NCBI GenBank assembly: GCA_914767715.1
Contig: OU612067.1
Coordinates: forward strand, 27,194,162-27,254,161
Direction: 5' to 3'
Source of the DNA: Membranipora membranacea
Taxonomy: Eukaryota; Bryozoa; Gymnolaemata; Cheilostomatida; Membraniporidae
Length of the DNA: 60,000 nucleotides
The position numbers were made by a program, and so were the translations under genes. Shown here one piece after another: positions 25,301 through 38,367 of the stretch. The stretch's first letter is position 1, and each line of letters begins with the position of its first letter. The notes beneath the pieces were generated by a model. It was given only the letters and a program-made list of their open reading frames with translations, was not told the origin of the DNA and did not search any database.

Positions 25301-27051
25301 TACACGGATCATGGTATGATTTGCTGTGTCTCTTACCGGAGGTGGGACTCCTGCAGATCTGTAGGAAGCAGATCTGTGAGGAAGTTGAGGCTTCATACGA
25401 TCGATGCTGATACGCTTCACAAGTCGGCTTGGAAAAATCACACCCTCTCTGTCATCTACATTGATGATCTGAGGGTCTCCCTGATCTGATGTCGTGGTCA
25501 CCGAGTCATCATCATTCACCAAACCATCGGCTACTATCTAAACACAGCAATAGAAAGCGTGTGTATTATCAAAAGCAGACAACGTGAATGGAATATTCAG
25601 GCCCATCGATGCAATGTCGCAGCAACATTATAGATAAACTGCTCACTGACAGTTATTGAAACAATACTGAAATTCATAACAGAGAGCTCAAACAATGCAA
25701 ACTTTTTGAGGATAATTTTCCATCTTGATCAGTACTACGCTCAAAGTGGGAGAAAAAATGGGATATAAAAAGCTCTCGAGCCAATTTTTTCAGATAGGAT
25801 GAGAGCATTATCCATGCCACCAGCCCGTGCACTAGTAGCAGGACATAGGTAGGACATCAAAATTTGTATGATCAGCCATCTCATAAAATTTAAGAATGGT
25901 ATTTGCTAGGAACCTATGCATGGCTATGTAAATACATGTGCAGCTGAATTTCTACTATCGTTCAAACTCACTGATTTATGGATTTTTAACATTGTTGTCA
26001 ATGCCAGCTAATTGGTGCAGGGTTGAGTCAGGTATCATTTATGATCATTAAACCAATATATCCTATTCAACGCACCAGCTGTTTCAGAGAATTTGCTTGC
26101 CAATATTTTTCTATGCAATTCTTCCCATTGAATATGAAATAGTTTTACCATTGCATTGGTTTAATTCAGTGAGTTTTACCCAATATACTGATGAGAGTGA
26201 TATTCAATCGGCTGTTTTCTTTGATGAGCCTTTAGTCACTGAAATCACAACAGCTGTACCAACTGTGTTTAATATTGCGGACATGTCAAGTTTCTCCAAA
26301 GCATGACCCGACCCTGAATTGGTTGATTACACCTTCATCAGAATGCCATCGCCGCAGATCAGCATACTAACGGTTTCCTGTGTTGTGTCCCCTGCTATCA
26401 GAACCCACGTTGACCTCAAAACCAACTACTGTATGATCACCTTAACAGTTTTCCCTAGTTTTCACAAAGCTCCTTACTGACTCTTATCCAACACTGAAAT
26501 ACTGGATCGTATTAAGTCGGTCTTACCTCTGCAGGGATTATGGTGTTTGTATGGCCGGTCTTGTTCTTGTATGCGTACTCAGCATTATCTACCAGTGAGA
26601 AAGCTGTGTTATCATTGCTAGCTAGGAACGTGTAGCATTGCTGTCTGCCATCAGTTGATCCTCGGGCAATGAACGAGAAGAGCGGAGCGTGAGAGGACTG
26701 CTGTGCCTCTTGTTCACCCAGCTCAACAAATTTTGTCCCCTGTATCTCTCTGGTGTCCGAGTCGATGTAGTTAACTCTTTTGTTAGCGGCAGCGATGTAC
26801 AGGTTTTGAATTGGAAACCAAAATACGGGAGGGTTTGGTCCGTCCACAAGCTGTAGTAATATTCCTGATGTGTAGACAGATAACCATGAGTCGATACCTG
26901 ACACCGCCTCACTTGTATTGATCGGATAGGCCTGAGACAGGGGATCATTCAAAGCTTCGAGACCTTCCACGTCTGACGGGTCAGATTTACCCAGAAACAG
27001 AACATTGCACTGATATAACCTCTTATGGGGCTGAGACTGTCCTTGCACCAT
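19317..27051 (-). CDS. Unrecognised PTB-like / Pro-Val (VPV) repeat / Arg-Ser-Tyr-rich protein
   Basis: Eleven exons join in phase to 742 residues: 26527-27051, 25337-25537, 24682-24995, 23669-23837, 23187-23336, 21986-22150, 21424-21534, 20942-21201, 20505-20645, 20203-20275, 19317-19436. The ATG at 27051 opens MVQGQSQPHKRLYQCNVLFL. Residues about 8-165 look like a PTB/PID-type fold (VLFLGKSDPSD, then strands FWFPIQNLYIAAA and PLFSFIARG, then a helical end AFSLVDNAEYAYKN). Residues 243-346 are Gln/Pro-rich. Residues 347-545 are a Val/Pro/Glu repeat (VEVPVPYDREVIKEVPV, VQVPVPYEVQVPVEVPVEV) resembling articulin/alveolin-type VPV repeats. A basic KKRRRER cluster follows, then a Tyr/Gly/Arg/Ser-rich tail with RRRRRSSSSGSSSDRGRRR. 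There is no signal peptide or membrane segment. A cytoskeletal or RNA-associated scaffold is possible; function is unknown. The exon model is firm, the family assignment weak. Confidence 0.8.
22620..22930 (-). mobile_element. Probable remnant of a non-LTR retrotransposon C-terminal domain
   Basis: In the intron between exons 5 and 6 of the VPV-repeat gene, a minus-strand frame reads CSLCRFWGIPNHFC, then ETRWHIFLCNTLCIVRQRYL, then LFNFLKVFAYIGPTFWNLR. This resembles the Cys/His cluster and trailing helix (CPLC...E..HF..C......R..YL...F....R) found after the RT domain in many LINEs. It is short and 5'-truncated; the match is by memory of the pattern only. Confidence 0.4.
24127..24189. repeat. 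Small palindrome in intron 3 of the VPV-repeat gene
   Basis: An imperfect hairpin of about 63 bp begins ATTTAGTG and ends CACTAAAT, with an inner perfect stem AGTTAAAGACA / TGTCTTTAACT. It looks like a tiny foldback element; no target duplication was found. Confidence 0.45.
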
Positions 27052-28241
27052 CTTTGTCTGCCAGTAATGATCTCAATAATAGTCCAGGTGGGGTATTTTT
27101 ATTTCTGTAGAAAAGAAAAAAGTAGGACTTTTAGAAAAACCTATCAATTTATTTATCTTTGCATTCGATGTAAACAATGAAGAGGGAGTTCATTGATGTA
27201 AAGCACAATTTTGCTGTGGATTGGTCAGCACAATGGTTCCATAGCTGTCTTTTTTGAGTAATAATAATAGCATCAGCCAAACATCGTGCAAGCTGAACTG
27301 GAAGACTTACCCGTACCTATGGTCAAGCAAAATTTAAAAATAGTTAGTAGTGTTCCTAGGTGTGGTTTTCAGTCATGTTCAACTTCACAACACATAAAAT
27401 ACTGGATAGAATGAGCCATACCTGTGTAGTTAGTCTTTTGCTGCCTGCTGATGTTTTCACCTTTCATCTACATCATAATTCCTTCACGTATAACTAACGA
27501 AAATTTGTGTATGGCAATGGCATCCACCCATCCCAATGTATTCAGAATCACAATACAGGCATTAGCCGTGACACTACACACGCCCAAGCAGCAGTCACGT
27601 AAATACGCTCTACTTCAATACAACCGGTATTGTGCGCTCTCTTTATGTACATTGTTAAAGAGCTATTCATGAAATTCACACAGTCATTGGACAGTATGAC
27701 AGGTAAATCAATACACGGATTGTATACATTTCAAAAGACCAAATACTGAGACTTTTCATTCAGTGTATATTAGTATGAGAAATATTATAATATTTTCTCA
27801 GCAGAATCATGATATCAGGTGTAAAGAGACTTTGTATAGAAATGTAATATGAGAAGACAATTACAAGTTTCAGCTTTCACTGATTCATATTTATAGTGTG
27901 ATTTGGAAGCTATGATAATTTTATGGTCTGTATCTTTTGTGTACGATGGTATCATTTAAATAAGTACATGATCTTCCGTGATCTTAGCAAACTAATTGCG
28001 AGGATGGTGGTCATCATATTATTATATCCAATGGAACCATACCTGTCTGGATTCGTGCTTACATCGTCCCAACTAACATCACATATATAGGTACTATCAA
28101 ACTGGCAGATGACCTAGAAAAGTATCAATTATATGCCTCACTATTGTAGCCTACACATGCATTGTTCCTGTTTTAAATGTACTTTGTGCAGCTGCTCTTT
28201 CTATCTTTCTGGGGTAAAAAAACTGCTCTTATGCACTGATA
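27052..28241. other. Intergenic region between the two PTB-type genes
   Basis: About 1.2 kb lies upstream of the VPV-repeat gene and downstream of the next gene; both are transcribed leftward. It should contain the promoter and 5' UTR of the former. I see no reading frame, repeat or RNA gene of note. Confidence 0.5.
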
Positions 28242-31200
28242 CTACAGTAACATTCTCTGTCTTAGATGGGGATTATGCCCTATTGGCTGCCTGATATTGC
28301 CTGGGTTCTTACGTCTTAGTTTCATCATCGGTTTGTGGAATTTCCAGCTCTCCGTCCCATCGTCTTCAATGTTAGTAGGGAATCTCAGCTCAGGTGGCCA
28401 GTAGGCGGAGGCTGAGGACCTTATAGAGCTAGTCTCAGAATCATTATCACTTGGTGTCTCAACTTTAGGAGACGTGACGGCTAACGGCCTATCTCTGTGC
28501 TTCAATGGCTCAAAAGGATTATGGGCATGCGGTCCGAAACTGTTTATACTCTCGAAAAATCGCTGGAATCCTGGATTTTGGATTGGTGGATGTGGGTTTA
28601 GTTCAGGTCTGAAGAATCTTTGTATTGGTTCTTCATGACGAAATCCGGGAAATTGACCTGGGAACTTTTGAAACATGTTATCTGGTCCAGTGAAGTGAAG
28701 CTTGGGTTCGAAACCTGGAAACTGGTTAGAAGGCCATTGATGTGTTGTCACATTAACAGGCTGACTGTTTTGCCTTCCGGAAGGTTGCAGTTGTCCCATA
28801 TTAGCCTGTAATCCCTGCTGCCCATTTATGGGGCGGCTGGTTTGATGGGAGACCCTCACTTCACTGTGGAATTTTGATCTATGATTGGCTCCTACTGTCT
28901 CTCCGCTGTGCACTTTCTGGGCATGCTTGCCTTGCACCATCTGGTTTCCTAGAATATAAAACAAAACGATGGCAACGGTTAGGCAATATCCATCCTTACA
29001 ACTTCAATATTTCTAAAAACGGATGCGTTGTTGGACAACTTTTCATAACAGAGTACAACATAAGGGCCAGTGTTCAACTCTAATATGTGGCTTTCGAATG
29101 GTAGCCTTGGTTATAAGCCCTTCTTTCTTTCAATAATTACACATGCAACCTGCAAACAGGATTTCTAGGGCTTTGAGCAGCATTTATTTTATTAGTGAAG
29201 TTGTGAAAAAATCCAATAATTGCAATGTGCACCTCCCCAGCAACTAATCAACATATATGAGGGCAAAACATCTGCTATCAAAGATATAAGAAGCAACCAT
29301 CAATGTGGCCGGTGCACTATTTTTTACCACCAAAAAGGTCATAATTCTCAGATGAACAACAATGAATTAAAATTTTGGTGTCAGTGGTTTGTTGTAAACT
29401 TTAGGCTATGAATATGGAGTTCAACTGCAGTCTGCCAAGCTGAATTGATTAAATTTGCATGCCACTTCGGTTAAGTTTATCTTCCAGTGCAAGATAGAAC
29501 ATTCACCTTACAGTTCAATGGTTATATATAAATAATGTTCGGACCGTTTTATGTCATATTTATCAGCCTTTTGAGTTGTCCCCTCTCAACAGTTTGTCAT
29601 GTATCTGCAAAGCTTGTTCCATTTTTTAGTAACAAGGGATGAGGCAAAAATGGTGTTGCAGCAACTAATATATTATAGCAATGATTATTTTACCTATCAC
29701 ATCATTAGTTTCAGCCATCCTATTATCCAGGAACAGCTGCTCTCCACCGTCATCAGTCTTCTTTACCCTCTGGCCATGCTGCCGATAATACTTATGGTCA
29801 TCATCAACCTCTAAAGCTTCATCCTCCATGAAATTGTCTCCCCTACCACGTGTTTTCACATTGTACCTGATGGAAAAGTTGAAGGGTAGCAGGTTTTAAG
29901 TCATACAGAATTCAACGGATAGTACAAGCAGTTTTCCTAGAATTAACAGAAATCTTCATAGGATATGTGCTATCATTGCTGACAGTATAACCTTCTGTTT
30001 AAAAAAACAAAAATCTCAATTGAAGTTTACTAATCTCAAATCTAGAAAATTGTCTAGTAACGACTCATTACTCACTTAGGTTGTACAGAGGGTTGTGTGT
30101 AGATCTGAAGTTGATTGGTGACTTGTTGTGGTTGTATGTCCATCTGTGGAGGTCTGTGAGCTGTAGGCCTCTGGTAGGTATCTGGCTGTAGTGCTATCCT
30201 TCTTCCATTGTGTGCATTTGAGGAGCGAGAACGCTGTGACGATTTCCAGTTTTGTGATTGGTTGAATGTGCCACCTCTAATTAATTGCAGGCCGTTGTGA
30301 GGCTGGGTGTTGACACCTGTTTCCTCTCCTGGAATAAATTGCCAGCCTGATCCAACTTTCTTCACCATATTTTCTGTTCCAGGACTTGTTTTTGGTCTCA
30401 TTCTTGAGCCTGTGTCCTGGATTGCGTATTCCGTACCTCGAAGTACCAATGTCATTTGGGGTTCTATGTTTTCAGTGCCTGAGAGTGGTTGCAGACCTCC
30501 TACTATAGTCTGCTGGGTCTGAGCTGCTTCATACTCCTGTATGGATCGGTACTGTCCCTTTCTCCTTCTATCAGTGTTCTGATCTCCAGCCTGTGTAGCT
30601 ACCATTTCCAGGTTAGTATGATCCCTGAGGTGAGTGGGCTGTACATGAAGCTGTCTATCTACTCTTCCGTGAGTTCTACCAGGAGAACTGTCCACTTGAT
30701 TCAAACCAGTCATCACCAATTTAAAGTCATCCTCGACTCTATCTCGCACAGTGTGATGCTGTTTTCTGCTGCTGGTTTGTTTCATCGCTGCAGCGGAAAA
30801 GTCAAAATGTTTGTCTGGAGATTGAGAACCGTCTCCGCTCTTTCGAGGGCTACTCGGTGACTGAACCATCTTCAGCGAGTGTCCATGATCCACAGGGAAT
30901 TCAACGATTGTAGGTTTAGTTTTTTGGGTTTTGTGCAAAGTACTGTCTCTAGAAGGAGGCCCTACTATTGTTAGTCCACTTTGGTTCCGATTAGATGAAG
31001 CTTCATTGCCGCCAACTACTATTCTAGCGACTCCATCTGTGTTACGTTGTAAGGCATTGTATCCTCTCTTATCTTTACTCATACTGCTGCCGTCGCTGTC
31101 GTACTGTTGCACAGCTGACACATAGTTGTTGACCAGGGTAGCAGGTTTCCGCTCTGGAAATACGATAAAATCTTTGAAAGGAAACAGCAAAGCAGGTTTG

Positions 31201-34200
31201 CGTGCACTAGGCATGGTGTCAAACTGATAATCGTTTTCAGTGCAAACCCTCAGAAAAGCCAATTAGGTTTAACAGACGATTCCGAAATCAGCATGTAACG
31301 TTATTGACATCCATCTGAGTGTATCCATATGTATACATTCAGATATCAATGACTAATATGACAAGATACAAAACATAAGAAACTCTAATGAAATCCCGCA
31401 TTAAGGTGCATGATATTTATTTAGCATTTAACAAATGTGTGGGAGTAGTCAGCTAAATAAAGTGTTCGTAGTCAACTTCATGTAAAATTTGAGAACAGAA
31501 GAAACCAAACTAATCCACTGAATAGTGCCTTTAGGGCAGCGGATTACAGTCGGAGTGTTAATAGAAACCTAAAGGCTTGAGGGGGATACGTCAGAATAAA
31601 TCTGATATGTACACACTTCATCACATATCCCTGGTACAAGTTATTGTTATTAATACCACTTGTATTTTGTGGTATTTTTGTTACGCTCATCTGCAAGGCA
31701 AAAAATTGGCATGCTATACTTGGTTTAATTTGGTTAAAACGATCTCAATAAGTTGAATAAGAATGCCGTTTGTAATTATAATCAATTTTCTCAGTGTCTT
31801 TGCTCAAATGTTTTTGTTCATGTGATTTATTTTTCTTTTTTTTGGTGTATATTATGCCTCCCTTAGATGAGGTGTATTATAGTTTACCTTGTGATATAAC
31901 GAGCCCTGATGTGTCATGTAATCCTATATCGTGTGCTCTAGCATTGATTCTACCCCTTCTCCGTTTTATCCCTGGTGTTAACACTGGTTTATCCGTCCTC
32001 CTCCGCTGGACATTGTTTTTTATGTAACCATTGTTTTGCGTCAAGCCTAAGTTTACAGGAAACTTTCTCACCCCTGTCTGCTTATCGATCCTTAGTATAC
32101 CCTTTCGTGCTCCATTCCGATTGTTAATTCTCTTTACATGCTGCCCTAATGCATTCTGTTGATTCAAGCTCAGCGGTATATACCCAGCAGCTGATGCCGT
32201 CAAACCCTGAAATCCTCCCTGCTGCCTATACCTCTTCATTATTAAGCGGCTAGACAGCAAATGAAATGTAAATAATAACACCCAGTATGTATGTATCTAT
32301 GCGTGACAATTATAGGTTGCTTAGCAAGACTAATTACTTTTTTGATGGATAAGAAGAATTTGGCACCTTGAAAAATAATCTTACGATCATTACTGCACCC
32401 TATTCTTTATCATTTCGCACTTTGTACTGTGCACAGTAACAGTGTTCTTGCAATACCCTGACACTATATATCTCTGTCAGCTTGTCTGGGTCGGTACGGG
32501 ATACCATATTGCCCCCTAGCCATGAAGATGATACGAATACTAGTCGCTATCACGTCATCTATACTATCAGTTATATTATATTTTGCCCTTTGGTGTGAGA
32601 GGCTCAAACCCAGAGATAGTCTAATTGGATATCACTGCTGCCAACATTGGACACAAGTCTGATTACGCTTGATACGGTCTTGTAACATGTGTATAATGTT
32701 TGCTGGCACTCAATGTTTACAAATCAGCCACGTAAAAATAATTAGTCGTAAGTTGTGGAGTTGTGGAGTGAAGTTGTCTTACTCCAGATGATTTACCTAG
32801 ATGATCACTAACCACAAACTGCCCCACCCCATCCCCTGACAAACTATACAATAATAACACCATTCCTTACTGGTCCTGACCTCAATAGATGTTAAGCTAA
32901 TGCCAACTGCTCCAACTCTTTGGTCAAAACAAGCTTAAATACGGCTAAATCATTTGATAACCAACGCCTACCTTTGCTGTCACTATCACTCTCTGAACAG
33001 CCACAGCTCACAGACATATTACCTATATGATTGTCGCTACCTGTCTGAGGATAAATTGATCTGCACTGCAAGTCACTCCTTTCGTGTCTGATACCAACTG
33101 ATTTCACTGATCGCCTTTAAATTTGTGCAATATCTCACCCATTGCCAGCAGTTTTTAGCCTAATTCAACTAATAGGTTTTACAACAGCAAATTATGTACC
33201 AGCATGGCAATTATGAATGCCTGTTATGCATTGATATGAAAATAATTTCAAGTCTAGTGAACATTATCTACAATATCGTATTGAAATGTAGAATGATTTT
33301 GGTATTATTATAGATTGCCCTCAGAGTGAATGTAATCAATGACCTCTTTGCTCAATGAGAGACAGGAACTATAAATTAGCATGATTGGGAGTGAATAGAT
33401 TTTCCACCAGATTTAGCCGGGTATTAACCACACATAAAACACTCTATTATATATTATATTTTCAGTTCGCTTCTCCCTGTGTTACCGAGCTAAGGCCCGG
33501 CTGGGCCGGTTAGAATTAAAATGAGTATTTTCTAATCAACTCAAGCAAATGCAAATTTCATGAACAGATCAGATGGATAACAGGGCTTACAGACACATTC
33601 AATCACAGGGGGGAGGCTGTGGCTCCTGCTATCACGATTAAGTTAGTTTGCTTACTGCACTCAGTCTAACTTCGCATAAGCATAGGGGCACATGCACCCA
33701 GCATGAACCGAAATTCATGTATCATGTAAGGGATTGTCTTCTTCTGCTGGTTGTTAGTTTCAGTTCTCAAATTTCTTCTGAGGGCTGTGACCAATGAAGG
33801 CTGTGAGGGAGTTCATTGCTGTGACCTAGTCATGAACTATTGCCTATGTTAGCGTTATACTTTCTAATTATTCTAATTAATAAAAGCGCACCTAAACTGT
33901 TACGTAACGTAGACGAAGTGTGTTTGTTTTCCTCCTTATCAGCAAAACACATGTTGGCCAGTAAACATAAACCATGGTACTGATGAGTTCAAGGTCAGGA
34001 CTCATAAAACCAGTATTCTGCTCACTATTTATTATGGCGCTTCTCCTGTGTCTATGCTAGAACAAGGTTGTAATATCTGGCTAGCAGAGAAGAGACAGTA
34101 GTATCATTTTATGTAGAAGACAGAGGTCCCTCAGTATACAACAGATGATATGCCCGTTCTCCGCAAGGCAAGAAAACTAGCTGTACTGGTGCTAGACATT

Positions 34201-37200
34201 ACACTAAAACTGCCCTCATAGTCATTAGATACTCTTATTTGAGATTTATGACAAATATGATAAATAAGAATATAAAAATATTACCCATTTTCCTCTTCTA
34301 TCAGATCTTAGCACAACTCCGCCTTCAACAACTCGACCAACACAACTAATAAAACTGAAAGTTTGATGTATTTGTTATATATATATATATATCAGTATGT
34401 CATATTTGACAATATGTGACTAATGATGTATGTTAGATATTTTGGCAATGACATCATTGAAATTTATACCTACTTATGGTGCAATGTACTTCATAAGTTT
34501 ACTAGCCAGTCTGCTGCCCTGATGACCAATATGTGAGTTATTTCAGTACATTGTGTACCTGAGTACAAAACTGATTCACGCTGAGGTTACAATCTGCATC
34601 ATCATGATACAAAGGAATCCGTGCAGGTCAGTGTGTGTATTTATTACTAATAGGTTATTCAAACAGTGGTCATTTACTCTACGGCAGTCTGTCTGGGTTA
34701 ACCTCGAACTGGTAATTCGTTATCGTCAATGCTGGAAAATTTATGCAGAAGCTAAACTTGAGTTACGAATTTTGTTTGACCAAGGTGTTACTACTGTGTC
34801 GCTCATAATGTTGGCCTGTGAATGCTTTGCACCGGAGTTATTTGGCCGAGGTGAATAAGCTGTGGTGGTTTATCAATCCAGGAGCCCATAACTTCAATGT
34901 TAGGAAACTACTTATTTGTCTCCTATCAGGGAGTTTGGGATCTTTCTATTGAAATGCTGCTGAGTATCAAGGTAATACAATGTGGAAGGATTCACGTAAT
35001 TTTAATAATGTTTCCTCCACTAATTCCGACCCATCTATTAGTCTGATTCGATTTATTATCCGCTTATCAGTCATAATTTTTGCCCTCTTACATAACTGCT
35101 GACATTAATTTGATATGTTTCCCATACGGACATACCTTAACTTTGAGTCAGCAGACCTAAAAAGCTGCTGCTATTACTAATTTATAGACTTATGGTAATA
35201 AATTATTATTTCCCTTTCACAACTGTTTACATTAAATGTGTAACAGGTATTCTTTAAACTACGGCTGATGAGGTTGATAGGCAAACACGTTACATATTTT
35301 GCAGTTGTTAATTCAACAAAACTATGAGAATGTAGGTTATGGAATTTGAAGCTCTTTGTTTACCTTACCATGGTAAATTGAAGCCGTTCAAGTAGCTAAT
35401 AAAAAGGATATGTCACAGGGAGAGAGAGAGGGAAAGTTTGTTATTAATTTGATTACATACCTTTCACATGATGGTTGCTAGGATTGTGGATTGCTCTGCT
35501 ATTGGAATGTTTATAGCCCCAGGACCCGTCATCTCTCACTCTTCCCTGATTGGTTGGTGTACTACCCGTCCCATACATATCTTCTTCTTCATCTGTGGTG
35601 GAGTAACTGTAGTATTGCGTGGCCTGAGCACCTAATCTCTGTTTGGAGTTGTGATACCGTTGACTAGTTTTGTTTTGAGAGGGACAGTTGTTGACCAGTT
35701 TTTGAGAGTCGGCCGCAGACTTACAGAGGAAGGCTAGCACCTGGTATCTGTTATTTACAGTTTCATTTACAAAGTAACATATCTTAGGGCTCTGCAGGTC
35801 GACGTGGCAATCGATTAGCAGAGAGTTCGGTATTCTGTCTAGCTTGTTCTGCCATATTGTTCTGTCTGTTAGAGTGAGCGAATGACGTCCCACTTTTAAT
35901 CTGACCTTTTCTGATGTGTTTAGATAAGTTGGTAGATTATATTTTATCTACAACGGAAATAATTGAGGTAATATAATGAATGGTTGGTTGTAGATTTGAG
36001 CAGATAACTCTTGAATGAGCCTGAAAACTATCAACAAATTGAGACCAAACTGTAGCAGGTTTTTCTTGTGAGTTCTGAGGGTATGCTGCGACTGTGAAGA
36101 ACCTGTTTGCTCTGCCCAAATATGAGGCTTTCAGATGGCATGTCACAGCTAAGAGGTCAAGTCTGAAGATCTTCATAATAACGTCAAAAGAAATCCTTTT
36201 TATCTTCGAACAAGTACACATGTCAAATTATACCAAATAAGTTACAAGTCCACCCTGACAACATCAACCGCCAGTTATCGTACCTGAGATCCTCTATTCA
36301 TTAGTTATCAATAAAATCTTAAATTTGATGGATGGGCTGTAGATAATCCTACAATGATTGTGCAGAGCAAAGTTTTTCAGCCATCTTTGGTTCAGCTAAC
36401 TGTTTGGTACTGGTTCGCAACCGATGGTAGTTCTGGGTTCAAAAAGACTTCAAGATCATTTTGCTTCAGTGTTTGTGAGATCAGAAACATATATGGTACA
36501 AGAGAGTTATTTTTAATTCTGAGGATGTATTTCAGCATCTGAGATGGAGCTACAGATAAATCTATAGTCTCTGATGATACTACTGTAATCATCCCCTTCT
36601 GATTGGAAATTCAGTTTCCGTGAGGGATCGTAGATCTTCAGCAGATGAAAAGTAAACAGTTAGCTGGACATTCAAAGTATAAATACTATATTTAGCAGCT
36701 TAGTGAAAAGCTTTAGATAATTTCAAGTGGCTTAATTTACATGAGCTATTCTTATATCAAAGACTTTCATAGGTGACTTTTATCCCAAGATTGAAATGAC
36801 TAATAATTGACAGAGATCAATAGAATTTGGATCAATTGCCAGTTCCAATGTCATGCCAAATTCGAACCAATACTCAGAATGCTGTTAATTATACACCAGC
36901 TGATTGCATATGATTGTTGTAACATGGCATGTGGAAATTTATAACCGCTGTCAACTGCGCATTGCCTTTTCTTGGGTTTTCTGTTTATCAATCATGAGGG
37001 GAATATTGTGACACTGATAATTTTGACTGCAACAGTATTAGCCACCTTGATCCCTATCAAGCTCAACATTGAAAGTCTTATCAATCTTTTAATATGAATT
37101 TGATAAAGTTTTATCCTATATTAATAAGCATCATAAGGATCATGCAGATTATCTCTCATGATCGAACTGATAATCTGCTTATTAGAGATTCTCATTTACG

Positions 37201-38367
37201 CCACTAGAGTAGAGTTAAATTAATTTCCGATGTTTTCTGCTAGAACATATTGTGACCTCCTGATCAATGCCGGAAAACTTTCAATATTTTATGTGTTTAC
37301 GTTAGGTTACTTATGATTAGACAAACCGCAGCATCTGGGCTGTAGCTTATTTATCCGACTTCTTTTTACATGGGCTTAGCAATTATTAAAGTGGACCTCA
37401 TATAAAACAACCACTGATAGGTAACCGACATTATTGGGTAACTCAACATGCCTAGCTGACCATCACCCCTCCCCCACCCCCTTTCCAATACGTATTAATT
37501 GCTTACTAAATCTTAACTCTGCGCAAAACTCGAAAAATCTCCAGTACAGATCTGATCTGGTCTGATCTGATCAGTTAGAAGCCGAACCTATGCTTAATGG
37601 CGAACTTTTCCTTCGTTTTGTATGTTACACCTCGAGGGTAAGCCATGATTTTCATGACTCTAACTTCGCTGCTACTGATACCGTGGCCCATTTCAATTAG
37701 TTAATAGAGCCCATTGAGTATGCCGCTAAATCACTTAATAACTCAAAAAAATTTCATCGTTAGAGTCAGGGTGAGCTCAACTGCTTCTATCTATTTATCT
37801 AAGGTTCTGTAGGGAGCAAAACTATGAATATCTGCACTACCCAATACCAAGCCATTTTCCGATCAAAACCCAGAGAAAATCCATCGATTTCCGTCATGAA
37901 TTCTCAAAAAAAAAACTCACAGACACGTTTCACTACCAAACCCGCCCTCTTCTCACTATCACTGTATGGATACTGACAGTAATACATAGGCATCTGGAGT
38001 TACAAGCATGTCCAGTATCAACCACCCTCTTTCCGCAGAGGGAAAGGGGGTGGTTGATACTGGACATGCTTGTAACTCCAGATGCCTATGCAGTAATACT
38101 AACATACAGTGAAGGTAAAAAGTACTATAATTAACTTACCTGATTAGTGTAGATAGATCTGTCAGGGTTACTAAATATAAATCTGCCGAGTAGACTGCAC
38201 TTTTTCTCCACCTCGTGCCCACCAGTTGTAGAAGTTGATAATCCTGATGTGACCATTGTGCTAGCTTGTGTAGATGTCCTGTCACTCCGACTTCTAACGC
38301 TCTTGTGTCGAGAGAGTCCACCACTACTAGTCGACGCTGCGAAGGAAAGCCGAATTTTGTCAAACAT
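28242..38367 (-). CDS. Unrecognised PTB-like protein with long disordered tail (one junction unresolved)
   Basis: Exons: 38140-38367 (ATG at 38367), 35461-35947, probable 32972-33097, probable 31888-about 32249, 30076-31153, 29694-29866, 28242-28948. Exons 1 and 2 join in phase and form a PTB-like domain: LLGRFIFSNPDRS, KVRLKVGRHSLTL, LLIDCHVDLQSPKICYFVNE, RYQVLAFLCKSAADSQKLV. The rest is low-complexity, Gln/Ser/Pro/Arg-rich with an acidic patch (MEDEALEVDDDHKYYRQ), and the last exon is rich in Phe-Pro-Gly and Asn. Exon 4 has a strong acceptor at 32250 that needs a phase-2 donor, whereas exons 2 and 3 end in phase 1. Either an exon is missed, a weaker acceptor is used, or a second transcript starts at the ATG at 32239. 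Exons 2, 3 and 5 are mutually compatible. No function can be assigned. The upstream neighbour in the array shares the PTB-plus-disorder plan. Confidence 0.6.
37985..38090. mobile_element. 106-bp palindromic MITE with 8-bp target duplication
   Basis: Arms 37985-38034 and 38041-38090 (50 bp, one mismatch) surround a 6-bp loop; the ends read CATAGGCATCTGG and its complement. The direct repeat CAGTAATA occurs at 37977-37984 and 38091-38098. The 8-bp duplication suggests a hAT-superfamily transposase in trans. It lies in intron 1 of the PTB gene, 49 bases from the exon 1 donor. Confidence 0.8.

Noticed and set aside
35937-36592. Two minus-strand frames between exons 1 and 2 of the second PTB gene
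   Set aside because: Exons 1 and 2 join perfectly in phase and complete the PTB-like domain without them, and neither frame resembles a known domain.
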